A stretch of DNA of 64,000 nt, taken from contig NZ_JBHLWN010000110.1 of NCBI RefSeq assembly GCF_042432825.1, positions 1-64,000 on the forward strand, read 5' to 3'. Positions 17,399 through 25,553 of this stretch are shown here, piece after piece; within the stretch, counting starts at the first letter, position 1, and each line of letters opens with the position of its first letter. Under the pieces are notes generated by a model. That model worked only from the letters and a program-made list of their open reading frames with translations. It was not told the DNA's origin and searched no databases. The stretch is from Gordoniibacillus chartarius. GTDB taxonomy: Bacteria > Bacillota > Bacilli > Paenibacillales > NBRC-103111. Position numbers and translations under genes: made by a program.

Positions 17399-19351
17399 TT
17401 ATTCGGTTTTCTCCGGATCCTTCGGAGTCTGGCCTTGGATGTTGATCTTCAGGTCGCCTTCGCTGATCGTCAAGGAATCGGCCGTCGGTCCTTCTCCATT
17501 ACCGCTGGCTTCCGTCTTCCCGTCGATCGAGCCCGTCTCGAGGAGTGCGATGATCTCATCCTTGTCGAGCGTCTCTTTCTCCAGGAGCGTCTTGGCAAGC
17601 AGGTGGATTTGGTCCGCATGCTTCGAGAGAATTTCTTTCGCCCGTGCATAGCAATCGCGAATCATTCTCTGCATTTCCTGGTCGATCTCATAGGCGATCG
17701 CGTCGGAATAGTTCTGCTCGTGACCGATATCGCGGCCGAGGAACACCTGCCCCTGCGACGTACCGAACTGCATCGGTCCGAGCTTGTCGCTCATGCCGAA
17801 TTCCGTAATCATGCGGCGGACGATGTCCGTTGCCTTCTGGAAGTCGCTGTATGCGCCGGTGGCGATCTCGCCGATGAACAGCTCCTCCGACACACGGCCG
17901 GCAAGCAGTCCCGTAACCTTGTCAAGCAGCTCGCTCTTCGTCTGCATCATCTTGTCTTCGCCTTCTTTAGGCAGCATCATGACGTAGCCGCCTGCGCGGC
18001 CGCGCGGTACGATCGTCACCTTGTGCACCATATCGGCGTTCTCGACATGGTAGCCGACAATCGCATGACCCGCTTCATGATAAGCGACCGTGCGCTTCTC
18101 GCGCTCAGAAATAATGCGGCTCTTCTTCTGCGTACCGACAATAACGCGGTCGAACGCTTCTTCGATCTCCTCCATGGAGATATCGCGGCGGTTGCGGCGG
18201 GCTGCAATGAGAGCCGCTTCATTCAGCAGGTTCTCCAGATCCGCACCGGTAAAGCCTGTCGTATAGCGAGCAAGCGAGTCAAGCTTCACGTCCTTCGCCA
18301 GCGGCTTGTTGCGCGCATGGACCTTCAGTACCGCTTCGCGGCCCTTTACGTCTGGGCGGTCGACCGTAATTTGACGGTCGAAACGGCCCGGACGGAGCAG
18401 CGCCGGATCGAGAATGTCCGGACGGTTTGTTGCGGCGATGATAATAATGCCTTCGTTGGCTCCGAAGCCGTCCATCTCGACGAGGAGCTGATTGAGCGTC
18501 TGCTCCCGCTCGTCGTGACCGCCGCCAAGGCCTGCGCCCCGCTGACGGCCGACGGCGTCGATCTCATCGATGAAGATGATACAAGGCGAATTCTTCTTCG
18601 CGTTCTCGAACAGGTCGCGTACACGGGATGCGCCGACACCGACGAACATCTCCACGAAATCCGAGCCCGAGATGGAGAAGAACGGTACACCCGCTTCGCC
18701 GGCAACCGCCCGCGCCAGCAAGGTTTTACCTGTACCCGGAGGGCCGTTCAGCAATACGCCCTTCGGAATGCGGGCGCCGACTGCCGAAAATTTGCGCGGA
18801 TCCTTCAAGAACTCGACGACCTCGACAAGCTCCTGCTTCTCCTCGTCGGCTCCGGCCACGTCCTCGAACGTAACCCGCTTCTTCTCTTCATTATATAAGC
18901 GCGCACGGCTCTTGCCGAAGTTCATCACTTTGCCGCCGCCGCCCTGCGCTTGATTCATCAGGAAGAAAAACAGGATGAAGATGATCACGAACGGAATAAT
19001 CGAGGTCAGGAACGAAATCCAGATGCTGTCCCCGTCCATCTTCAAATATTCTTCCACGACCTCCGGATGGTTCTCAATCGCGGCGATCGTGCGCTCCTCG
19101 GCAGGACCGCGGGTAAAGAAGTTTTTCTTCTCGGGAGATTCCGGCGTCTTGTACTTTCCGTTGATCAAATAGGTGTAGCCGTCGAACTTGATGCTGACCG
19201 AGTCTACGTTCTGCTTATCCAGCTCCTTCAAGAACTGGTCGTAGGAAATTTGCACCTTCTGCTCGTTCTGCTGACTGATAAAATGGACGATACCGACCGT
19301 TACCAAGAAGATGAGCAAATAAAATCCGGTGTTCCGGATGATCCGATTCAT
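17399..19351 (-). CDS. ftsH: ATP-dependent membrane zinc protease FtsH
   Basis: Membrane AAA+ protease that removes misfolded and regulatory proteins. The 650-residue product has two N-terminal membrane segments (about 10-26 and 112-132) around an outside domain, Walker A GPPGTGKT (203-210), Walker B IIFIDEID (258-265), the arginine-finger region RPGRFDR and the zinc site HEAGH (425-429). Length is normal. The last residues end GQTPKDPEKTE. It follows tilS-hpt, as usual. Its 3' end and terminator are duplicated downstream. Confidence 0.98.
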   Translation of the reverse strand: MNRIIRNTGFYLLIFLVTVGIVHFISQQNEQKVQISYDQFLKELDKQNVDSVSIKFDGYTYLINGKYKTPESPEKKNFFTRGPAEERTIAAIENHPEVVEEYLKMDGDSIWISFLTSIIPFVIIFILFFFLMNQAQGGGGKVMNFGKSRARLYNEEKKRVTFEDVAGADEEKQELVEVVEFLKDPRKFSAVGARIPKGVLLNGPPGTGKTLLARAVAGEAGVPFFSISGSDFVEMFVGVGASRVRDLFENAKKNSPCIIFIDEIDAVGRQRGAGLGGGHDEREQTLNQLLVEMDGFGANEGIIIIAATNRPDILDPALLRPGRFDRQITVDRPDVKGREAVLKVHARNKPLAKDVKLDSLARYTTGFTGADLENLLNEAALIAARRNRRDISMEEIEEAFDRVIVGTQKKSRIISEREKRTVAYHEAGHAIVGYHVENADMVHKVTIVPRGRAGGYVMMLPKEGEDKMMQTKSELLDKVTGLLAGRVSEELFIGEIATGAYSDFQKATDIVRRMITEFGMSDKLGPMQFGTSQGQVFLGRDIGHEQNYSDAIAYEIDQEMQRMIRDCYARAKEILSKHADQIHLLAKTLLEKETLDKDEIIALLETGSIDGKTEASGNGEGPTADSLTISEGDLKINIQGQTPKDPEKTE

Positions 19352-19401
19352 CTCCCTACCTCCTCTCGAGACAACAATTCATAAGTTGAATACGTATTGC
19401 T

Positions 19402-19941
19402 TTACTTCGTATAAATCTCCGGCTTCAGGATGCCGACGAAAGGAAGGTTGCGGTACTTCTCTGCGTAATCCAGACCGTAACCGACAACGAAAGCGTCGGG
19501 AATCTCAAATCCTCTATAGTCCGGCTCCAGCTCGACGGTACGGCGAGCCGGTTTATCGAACAACGCGACAACCGAAATGGACAGCGCGTTGCGTCTTTCC
19601 AGCACATCGATTAAATAGCTGAGCGTCAGCCCGCTGTCAATAATGTCTTCGACAATAATGATGTCACGGCCTTGTACCGGTACATCGAGGTCCTTTATGA
19701 TTTTGACTACTCCGGACGACTTGGTTGCCGCTCCGTAGCTGGAAACCGCCATGAAGTCCAGCTCGATCGGCACGGTAATGCGTTTCACCAAATCCGCCAT
19801 AAAAATAAATGCGCCCTTCAGCACGCAGATGACCAGCGGATTGCGGCCTTCGTATTCGCGTGACAGCGTTTCGCCGAGCTCTTTGATCTTATTTTGAATC
19901 GTTTCTTCGCTGTAGAGTACTTCTTGAATGTCTTGAAGCAA
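19402..19941 (-). CDS. hpt: Internal start giving free hypoxanthine phosphoribosyltransferase
   Basis: Within the tilS-hpt frame, a TTG at 19939-19941 is preceded by a perfect AGGAGG (19949-19954) with 7-base spacing. Starting there gives a 179-residue protein beginning (M)LQDIQEVLYSEE, the normal start and length of Bacillales Hpt. The cell therefore probably makes free Hpt from the same frame, and possibly also the fusion by read-through. Confidence 0.75.
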   Translation of the reverse strand: MLQDIQEVLYSEETIQNKIKELGETLSREYEGRNPLVICVLKGAFIFMADLVKRITVPIELDFMAVSSYGAATKSSGVVKIIKDLDVPVQGRDIIIVEDIIDSGLTLSYLIDVLERRNALSISVVALFDKPARRTVELEPDYRGFEIPDAFVVGYGLDYAEKYRNLPFVGILKPEIYTK

Positions 19942-21426
19942 GGAAGGCCCTCCTAATGTAAAGTATGAAGACGCAGGCTCGGGCATGCGATGCAGCGTCA
20001 TTCGAACAAGATGAACGGAAGCCGAATTTACGGCGGCGACGTCGGACCGCTTGACTCCGGGGATCCACAGGATTCGCCCGGCGGCATCGGTGACGATAGG
20101 CAGCCTGTCGCGCGTACTTTGCGGTACTTTCTCGTCAATGAAGATATCTTTTACCTTTTTGGAGCCGTTTAATCCAATAGGGCGCATCCGGTCCCCGCTC
20201 CGGCGCGAACGTACGGTCAGCGGAAACTCCAGCAAATCCCCATCGAAAATCGCACTGTTCTCCGTCTCCCTGGGCGTCGTCACCGAACCGGTCGTGCCTT
20301 CCGCCGCGGGCCGCTCGAAACGCAGCTCGGCGTGAAGCTCCGGCAGGGGCAAGCGCTCCGTACCTTCTCTCCATATATATTCGAAGGTCGGCGGCGATGG
20401 AGACAACGGGCTCTGCACGGCGAAACGAATGCGGTCGTACTCCCGCCGAAGCCGGCAGCCGGCGCCGAGGTCGAGCGCCAGATGAGGCGTTCCTTCCTGC
20501 AGCATAGCGAGTCTCGCCCGCTCCAATATGGGGAATTCGACCAAGTCCCCGGAAATAAGATAACTTAATATTAGTTTAACGAGACGCCTTTGTAAAGCAA
20601 CGGGGAGCCCGGCGAAAGCTCTCCGGTCCAGCTCGCAGCTCCGTCCCGCCCCTGTGTCCTCCATGCCCGTTCGAACGATCCTCGCGAAGGCCTCGCGGGC
20701 TTGCTCGGCGATATAGGCGTCTTCATCCGCCGCCGTTTCGGCCAGCCGGTTAAGCGCTTCCGAAAGCTGTGGGTTCACCATTCGGAGATACGGTATCACG
20801 TCCAGACGAATGCGGTTGCGCGAATATTTCAAGGAGCTGTTGGAGCTGTCCTGCACATAAGGGAGATTATTCGCTTCAATGTAGCTCAAAATCTCTGACT
20901 TGTATATACGCAGGAACGGTCTTATAAGTTCCACTTTTTTTTCGGTGCGCCGTTCCGGGATGCCGGCTAGTCCCGACATGCTCGTTCCGCGCAGCACTCG
21001 CATCAGCACGGTCTCCGCCTGATCGTCGGCATGATGGGCGAGCGCCAGCTTCTCCGCGCCCCACCGCTGCGCCGTTTCCAGCAAAAATTCATAGCGCCGC
21101 TCCCTCGCCGCCGCCTGCGCGTTATCGCCGCTCGCCGCCAGCTCCGCCGGCATATCCAGCTTCGCCACCGCGCACGGAAGGCCGAGCTGCGCGGCCATCC
21201 GCTCGACGAAATCGGCTTCCGACGCCGATTCCGCACCGCGGAAGCCATGATCCACATGGGCGACGATGAGTTGCCACGCCCACTCCGGCTTCTGCGATAA
21301 CGCAAAAAGGACATGCAGAAGCGCCACCGAATCGGGCCCCCCCGATACGGCGACGACCATCGCATCTCCTTGCCGAAGCAAGCCGGCGGCGCGAATACGC
21401 CTCTCCGTCCGTCGTATCAAATTCAT
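19402..21426 (-). CDS. tilS-hpt: Bifunctional tRNA(Ile) lysidine synthase / hypoxanthine phosphoribosyltransferase fusion
   Basis: One uninterrupted 674-codon frame. Residues 1-480 are TilS: PP-loop SGGPDS (28-33), AHVDHGFRG, AHHADDQAETVLMR and the C-terminal RSRRSGDRM. TilS makes lysidine at C34 of tRNA-Ile. From residue 496 follows complete Hpt with LVICVLKGAFIFMADL and the PRPP loop VEDIIDSGLTL, salvaging hypoxanthine and guanine. No stop separates them. The ATG at 21426 has AAGGA upstream; 75 more open codons run into the kinase gene and are ignored. A similar fusion is known in Listeria. Confidence 0.9.
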   Translation of the reverse strand: MNLIRRTERRIRAAGLLRQGDAMVVAVSGGPDSVALLHVLFALSQKPEWAWQLIVAHVDHGFRGAESASEADFVERMAAQLGLPCAVAKLDMPAELAASGDNAQAAARERRYEFLLETAQRWGAEKLALAHHADDQAETVLMRVLRGTSMSGLAGIPERRTEKKVELIRPFLRIYKSEILSYIEANNLPYVQDSSNSSLKYSRNRIRLDVIPYLRMVNPQLSEALNRLAETAADEDAYIAEQAREAFARIVRTGMEDTGAGRSCELDRRAFAGLPVALQRRLVKLILSYLISGDLVEFPILERARLAMLQEGTPHLALDLGAGCRLRREYDRIRFAVQSPLSPSPPTFEYIWREGTERLPLPELHAELRFERPAAEGTTGSVTTPRETENSAIFDGDLLEFPLTVRSRRSGDRMRPIGLNGSKKVKDIFIDEKVPQSTRDRLPIVTDAAGRILWIPGVKRSDVAAVNSASVHLVRMTLHRMPEPASSYFTLGGPSLLQDIQEVLYSEETIQNKIKELGETLSREYEGRNPLVICVLKGAFIFMADLVKRITVPIELDFMAVSSYGAATKSSGVVKIIKDLDVPVQGRDIIIVEDIIDSGLTLSYLIDVLERRNALSISVVALFDKPARRTVELEPDYRGFEIPDAFVVGYGLDYAEKYRNLPFVGILKPEIYTK

Positions 21427-21458
21427 GTTCGTATCCTTTCTATTAATAACGGCTCCGT

Positions 21459-22379
21459 TTACCGAAGCCAAAAATAACAAACGGTAGCAATACATAAAGC
21501 AAGCGACGCTGTGAACATCACCTTCAGCCACGGCGCAGCGATGCCCGGATCCCTTCGCGTTTGGATTCGGCGGTCCAGGACGAGCTTGCGCCACATGTCC
21601 GCCGCTTCTTGCGAATCGGCAAAGGTGCCCTCCAGCGCTTTCTTGAACCAATCGTACAAGGGACTTAAGCGGGGATTCTCCTTAACAAGCGCCAGCAGCA
21701 GCTCGGCGCTTCGGTTCTGCGGCAGCATCTGCTGAAACTTATTGAATTGCAGCTTCTGGTCGACTGCGATCAGCAGCAGCACGGCTAAGGAGAACAAATC
21801 GTACGTATCTTCCGCAACGCGGTCACCGGCGTTCCAGGCGCCGCGATCGTACAGCTCCGTGAACTGCTTGACCGAACGCCCCTTCTCGGACATGCCGCCG
21901 AAATCGATCAGCTCGACTTGCGCATAGCCGTACACCAATACATTTTCCAGCTTCATATCGCCGTAAATAAATCCGCGCTTGTGCAGCTCCCGCAGCCGGT
22001 CCAGCAGGTTCAGGCCGATGACATACAGCCAATCCCGGCCGCGCCGCTTCAAATATTCGCGGATGGTCACGCCGGGAATGTATTTCATGACGAAGAACGG
22101 GACGCGCTTCCCGTCCAGCTCAAGGTCGTCGGATTCCAGAAAGTAGCCTCGGAACATAGAGGATGTTTTGGACAATGACAAAAGAGCATTGACCTCCATC
22201 TGCAAATCGAGAGAGTCAAAGCCCATTTTGAGTGCGTAAGTGTTGCTGCCGCGGCGTACCAAATACACTCGGCCGTTGGCGCCCTCGCCAAGCAGCCTTA
22301 CGATGCGGTATATGCCGCCGCGCCATTTCCCCTTCACGATCGTACCGGGGGCGATGCTTATGTTAGACCACGTAGTCAC
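21459..22379 (-). CDS. Small Hanks-type serine/threonine kinase with C-terminal membrane anchor (YabT-like)
   Basis: Kinase motifs are LGEGANGRVYLV (ATP loop), YALKMG (catalytic Lys), FIYGDMKLENVL (catalytic Asp, with a YGD in place of HRD) and LIDFGG (a DFG box). A single membrane segment, LKVMFTASLALCIATVCYFW, ends the protein. YabT of Bacillus subtilis sits in the same place and acts in sporulation and on DNA-linked targets, and I infer a similar role. The start is uncertain: I take the GTG at 22379, which overlaps the VWA gene by 17 bases. Confidence 0.87.
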   Translation of the reverse strand: MTTWSNISIAPGTIVKGKWRGGIYRIVRLLGEGANGRVYLVRRGSNTYALKMGFDSLDLQMEVNALLSLSKTSSMFRGYFLESDDLELDGKRVPFFVMKYIPGVTIREYLKRRGRDWLYVIGLNLLDRLRELHKRGFIYGDMKLENVLVYGYAQVELIDFGGMSEKGRSVKQFTELYDRGAWNAGDRVAEDTYDLFSLAVLLLIAVDQKLQFNKFQQMLPQNRSAELLLALVKENPRLSPLYDWFKKALEGTFADSQEAADMWRKLVLDRRIQTRRDPGIAAPWLKVMFTASLALCIATVCYFWLR

Positions 22380-23118
22380 TAAGGTATCCGTCCTTGGCCG
22401 CAATCGCGTGAAGGCCCCCCTGCTCCGATTCATAGCCGGCCTGTTGTACCTGACCGGTCATATATCCGATAACGTGCTGCATAGCAGGGCCAGTCGGGGT
22501 TGTCCCCCTCATGTTTATTTTATAGAACATTTTTGCAATTTGCGCAAGGTTTGTCGTCCAGCCTGTATCCATTTCTATCTCGCTGCCGGATGCTGTTCCG
22601 GGAAAATGAAACACGGCCACGCGGCTCTCCCCGGTCCGCGATTTCAAGCTGAGCATCAAGTCCCGGATCGCTTCGCGCACGGCGTTCAGCTTCGGCTTCA
22701 TGCTCGCGCTGGCGTCGACAAGCAAGGCGATGTCCAGCTCGGACGTTTCGCTAAGCTCGTCGATGACATGAACGACCTGCGCGCGCTTGTCCGGCGGCAG
22801 CATACCGAGCTCCCCGCCTTCGCCGAGAATCTGCTGAAGCTCCTTGTTTACGGCTTGCTGTATCGTATGAGCGACAGTTTTGCGGGTCATCATCTGCACG
22901 GTTTGCGCCAGCTGGGCCGGCTGAACGATCCGGCTCATGCCGCCCCCCGCTTCCGCAATTTCCCGAATTTCTTCCGTGCCGAGTACGCCCAGCTCGCCTC
23001 GGTCGATCACACCGATCACGTTCACCGTAATACCTTCCGCTTTCGCATGCGCCGCCGCGATGACCGGGCTTACTCCGACGTTGGAGCAGCCGTCTGTGAT
23101 GACGATAATTTGTTTCAT
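22363..23118 (-). CDS. von Willebrand factor A domain protein (YabS-like)
   Basis: A 251-residue protein whose C-terminal half is a VWA domain with the metal site DASAS (LLVDASASMKPKLNAVREAI) and the later Thr in GTTPTGPA. The N-terminal half begins IIVITDGCSN, resembling the tail of another VWA fold. Ligand unknown. Paired with the YabT-like kinase in the order seen in Bacillus subtilis, where both are sporulation-linked. GGGAGG 9 bases before the ATG. Confidence 0.85.
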   Translation of the reverse strand: MKQIIVITDGCSNVGVSPVIAAAHAKAEGITVNVIGVIDRGELGVLGTEEIREIAEAGGGMSRIVQPAQLAQTVQMMTRKTVAHTIQQAVNKELQQILGEGGELGMLPPDKRAQVVHVIDELSETSELDIALLVDASASMKPKLNAVREAIRDLMLSLKSRTGESRVAVFHFPGTASGSEIEMDTGWTTNLAQIAKMFYKINMRGTTPTGPAMQHVIGYMTGQVQQAGYESEQGGLHAIAAKDGYLSDYVV

Positions 23119-23192
23119 AATAATCCGCCTCCCGTACTGTCATGCTCTAGCATTCTACTAGCAGTATGGACGGATTTGGAAGAGTTTAAACG

Positions 23193-23783
23193 TCAGGATT
23201 CCAGCTTGACCGCTTTCGTCCAGGAGACGTCGCGCCCCCATTTTCGTTCCCGGTGAATGTAGATGGCGTAGGCCTCCTGCTTAGCTGCGGGTTGAACCGC
23301 CGCATTCGGATGCGGCTTCAGCAGCGCCTGCGCCGTGTAGCTGCCACGGGCTCCGGTGTACTGCATGAACGGCTCGGCGAGCTCGCCGGCAGTAACGGAG
23401 ACGCCGATCTGCTGCAGCATCGTTTGCACTTCTTGGGTTAGAGCTGCTGCGTCCGATGCGGCCGGCTTCAATACGTCAGACTGCGGCTCTTCCAGGACCC
23501 GGGTCTGTGTCGATTGTGTGCCGGGAACATAGATGTACCAGCTATCGATGCCGGCGGGTGATGTTGTACCTGCGCTAAGGCGGTTCACCGTGAGCTCCGC
23601 GACCTGCGTTTCCCCGTTCAGCGGCTTTACATCCGGAACGGAAGCTATCGGCGCGAGTTTGCCCCGCAAGCTCACGTCATCCGGGGATACGCTCGGCTCC
23701 AGCCGAAGCCAGAGCAGCCAGACCGAGATGAGAACGGCTGTGAGGATGGCGATGATCGTGGTACGAACCATTTTAGCTGACAT
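23193..23783 (-). CDS. Membrane-anchored protein of unknown function
   Basis: A 196-residue protein with one N-terminal membrane segment (RTTIIAILTAVLISVWLLWL) and an outside domain of about 165 residues (WYIYVPGTQSTQTRVLEEP, SYTAQALLKPHPNAA). I do not recognise the family. The ATG at 23783, with AGGAGG 9 bases upstream, overlaps the end of the glycosyltransferase gene, so the two are translationally coupled and probably work together. It is not part of the usual Bacillus gene order. Confidence 0.75.
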   Translation of the reverse strand: MSAKMVRTTIIAILTAVLISVWLLWLRLEPSVSPDDVSLRGKLAPIASVPDVKPLNGETQVAELTVNRLSAGTTSPAGIDSWYIYVPGTQSTQTRVLEEPQSDVLKPAASDAAALTQEVQTMLQQIGVSVTAGELAEPFMQYTGARGSYTAQALLKPHPNAAVQPAAKQEAYAIYIHRERKWGRDVSWTKAVKLES

Positions 23784-25014
23784 GGGGATGAACCTCCTCC
23801 TTTGTTGCAACAGTCGGCTTCTCGCCGAGAATGACCGCCGCCGAAAACAAAGACAGCAGCGGAATGAACGGGATGGCGTAACGGGAATGCGTCAAATAAA
23901 TCATATACAGCGCCGTCATCATGCCCAGTAAGGACAGCAGAAGCTGGACTTCCTTGCGCTTGCGCAAGCGCCACAGCCCGATCGCTCCCGGAATGACAAT
24001 TGCATAATGATACAGGATCGGGACGGAAAGCGGAAGGCCGGCCAGGCTGATCCAATAATACACGTCTCCCCATAGATATAGGAACTTGCCTACGGTATAC
24101 CATGCCGTATACAGCAGCGGCTGCGTACGGAAGCCGTCCTTGATGCGCTGTTTCGCCCATTCGCTGTCGAAGCGGTCGTTCGCGCGCAGGTCCGTCGAGG
24201 GATGCCAGCTGCGCTGTTCCTCGAGCGTAGGCGGAATGAACGGAAACGTGCCGAGCAGCAGCGGATTGCCTCCGGCCTGGGTAAGCGGCACGAACGTTCC
24301 TGACACGTGGTAGTTGCGCACCCACCACGGCGTAAGCGAAACGAGAACGATGACGCCGGCTACGACGGCTGAGAGAACGATCGTGCGCCGCCGGCTTCGC
24401 GTGTGCTGCCACAGCAAGAGCAGCAGAAACATGAGCCCCGGCCACGGCGCGATCGTCGGCCTGACATAAATCGCTGCGGCCCAGGCTATGCCGAAGAGGA
24501 TGGCCGTCTGAAGACGGGGCTTGTCATACAGCCGGAGCATCAGCTCGGTCAGGATCAGAATGAGGGGCAGGAACAGCGCCTCCGTAAGCAGCAGATTGGC
24601 CACCAGGTTCAGCGAAGGCGAGAATGCGCATAACGCCACTGCGCCAAGAGCCGCCCTCTGCCCGACAAGCCGCAGACCGATCCGATGCAGGATGAGCAGC
24701 GATGCGGTGAATATAGCCGCCTGCACCAGCCGGACCGCGTTGGGGTACCAGGACGTATCGCCCAAGATGGCCATCATGGCGGCGAGAAAGGCTGGATACC
24801 CCGGTGTGATGAACAGCGTCGGCTGCGTCGGGTCGTTGTAGGTAAACATGCCGGTTTGCAGCCAAATTCGGGCGGTTCGTATGTATTGTACGTCGTCGGA
24901 TTGCAAGCTGTAGTGCGAGCCTTCTAGGAGAATGATGACGGCCTTCAGAAGGAATGAGCTCCAAAGCAAAGCTGCCAGCGGATGCTGCTTGCCAATGGGG
25001 ATCCAGCGTGACAT
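23773..25014 (-). CDS. GT-C fold polyprenyl-phosphate-sugar glycosyltransferase (PMT/ArnT-like)
   Basis: A 413-residue protein with about ten membrane segments. After the first segment comes SDDVQYIRTARIWLQTG with the paired acidic residues typical of the catalytic first loop of GT-C enzymes, then FITPGYPAFLA, a motif common in dolichyl-phosphate-mannose mannosyltransferase relatives. It should move a sugar from a lipid carrier to an outside acceptor; acceptor unknown. Coupled to the membrane-anchored protein downstream. Inserted between spoIIE and the VWA gene. Confidence 0.8.
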   Translation of the reverse strand: MSRWIPIGKQHPLAALLWSSFLLKAVIILLEGSHYSLQSDDVQYIRTARIWLQTGMFTYNDPTQPTLFITPGYPAFLAAMMAILGDTSWYPNAVRLVQAAIFTASLLILHRIGLRLVGQRAALGAVALCAFSPSLNLVANLLLTEALFLPLILILTELMLRLYDKPRLQTAILFGIAWAAAIYVRPTIAPWPGLMFLLLLLWQHTRSRRRTIVLSAVVAGVIVLVSLTPWWVRNYHVSGTFVPLTQAGGNPLLLGTFPFIPPTLEEQRSWHPSTDLRANDRFDSEWAKQRIKDGFRTQPLLYTAWYTVGKFLYLWGDVYYWISLAGLPLSVPILYHYAIVIPGAIGLWRLRKRKEVQLLLSLLGMMTALYMIYLTHSRYAIPFIPLLSLFSAAVILGEKPTVATKEEVHPHVS

Positions 25015-25553
25015 GTCGTGCGGTTTCCTTTCCTTTCATTGCAAATCCCGTAGCCGTAGCATAACACGTTTGAAGTGGCGTGTGCATCTGTCAGGGGGGG
25101 AGAGGGTTGAGTTAGATTGGGGTGTGCGTTGGATTGGGGGATGGCGTAGCGGTGAGGGGGAGTTAGGCTGTGCGCTGAATTGGGGGGGATGGCGTTGGGG
25201 TTAGGGGTAGGACGGGTGCTGGGAGTTAGCGGCAAACGACAAGGGGCCCCACATTGTATTCAAGACGAAGGCCGGCAAAATATAACGGATTCTCAGGGCG
25301 TAAATGGGAGTGAATTCGCAGCTACAATAGATTTAGCGGATTTTCAAGGCGTTATCGGCGACGGAAATCGGAAAAAGCCCCCGTTTTTGCTCAACCGATT
25401 TATTTTTGCGCCCTCAAAAGTCGTTATTTTGTTGCAGACGAGGGATTCGATAGAAATAACGCCTCGAAAGTCGCCTATTAAATTCGCACCAACTACATCA
25501 GGACCCGCAGCCCCACCAAGCTGCGAGTCCCCACCACAGACCTACTATGGTAA
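25015..25553. repeat. Gene-free stretch: G-rich tract and degenerate TA(A/G)CGGAT repeats
   Basis: No gene is supported here. 25090-25235 is a run of G-tracts on the plus strand with two copies of an ATTGGGGG..ATGGCG unit. 25279-25305 and 25329-25356 are similar units (AACGGATTCTCAGGGCGTAA; AGCGGATTTTCAAGGCGTTA), and 25395-25485 holds at least two more, one inverted. The same core recurs at 53.6-53.8 kb. I associate such units with intergenic DNA of Paenibacillus. Confidence 0.6.

Noticed and set aside
17435..18898. 487-codon plus-strand frame opposite ftsH
   Set aside because: Complete overlap with ftsH, no Shine-Dalgarno, Arg/His/Val-rich translation; a codon-bias shadow.
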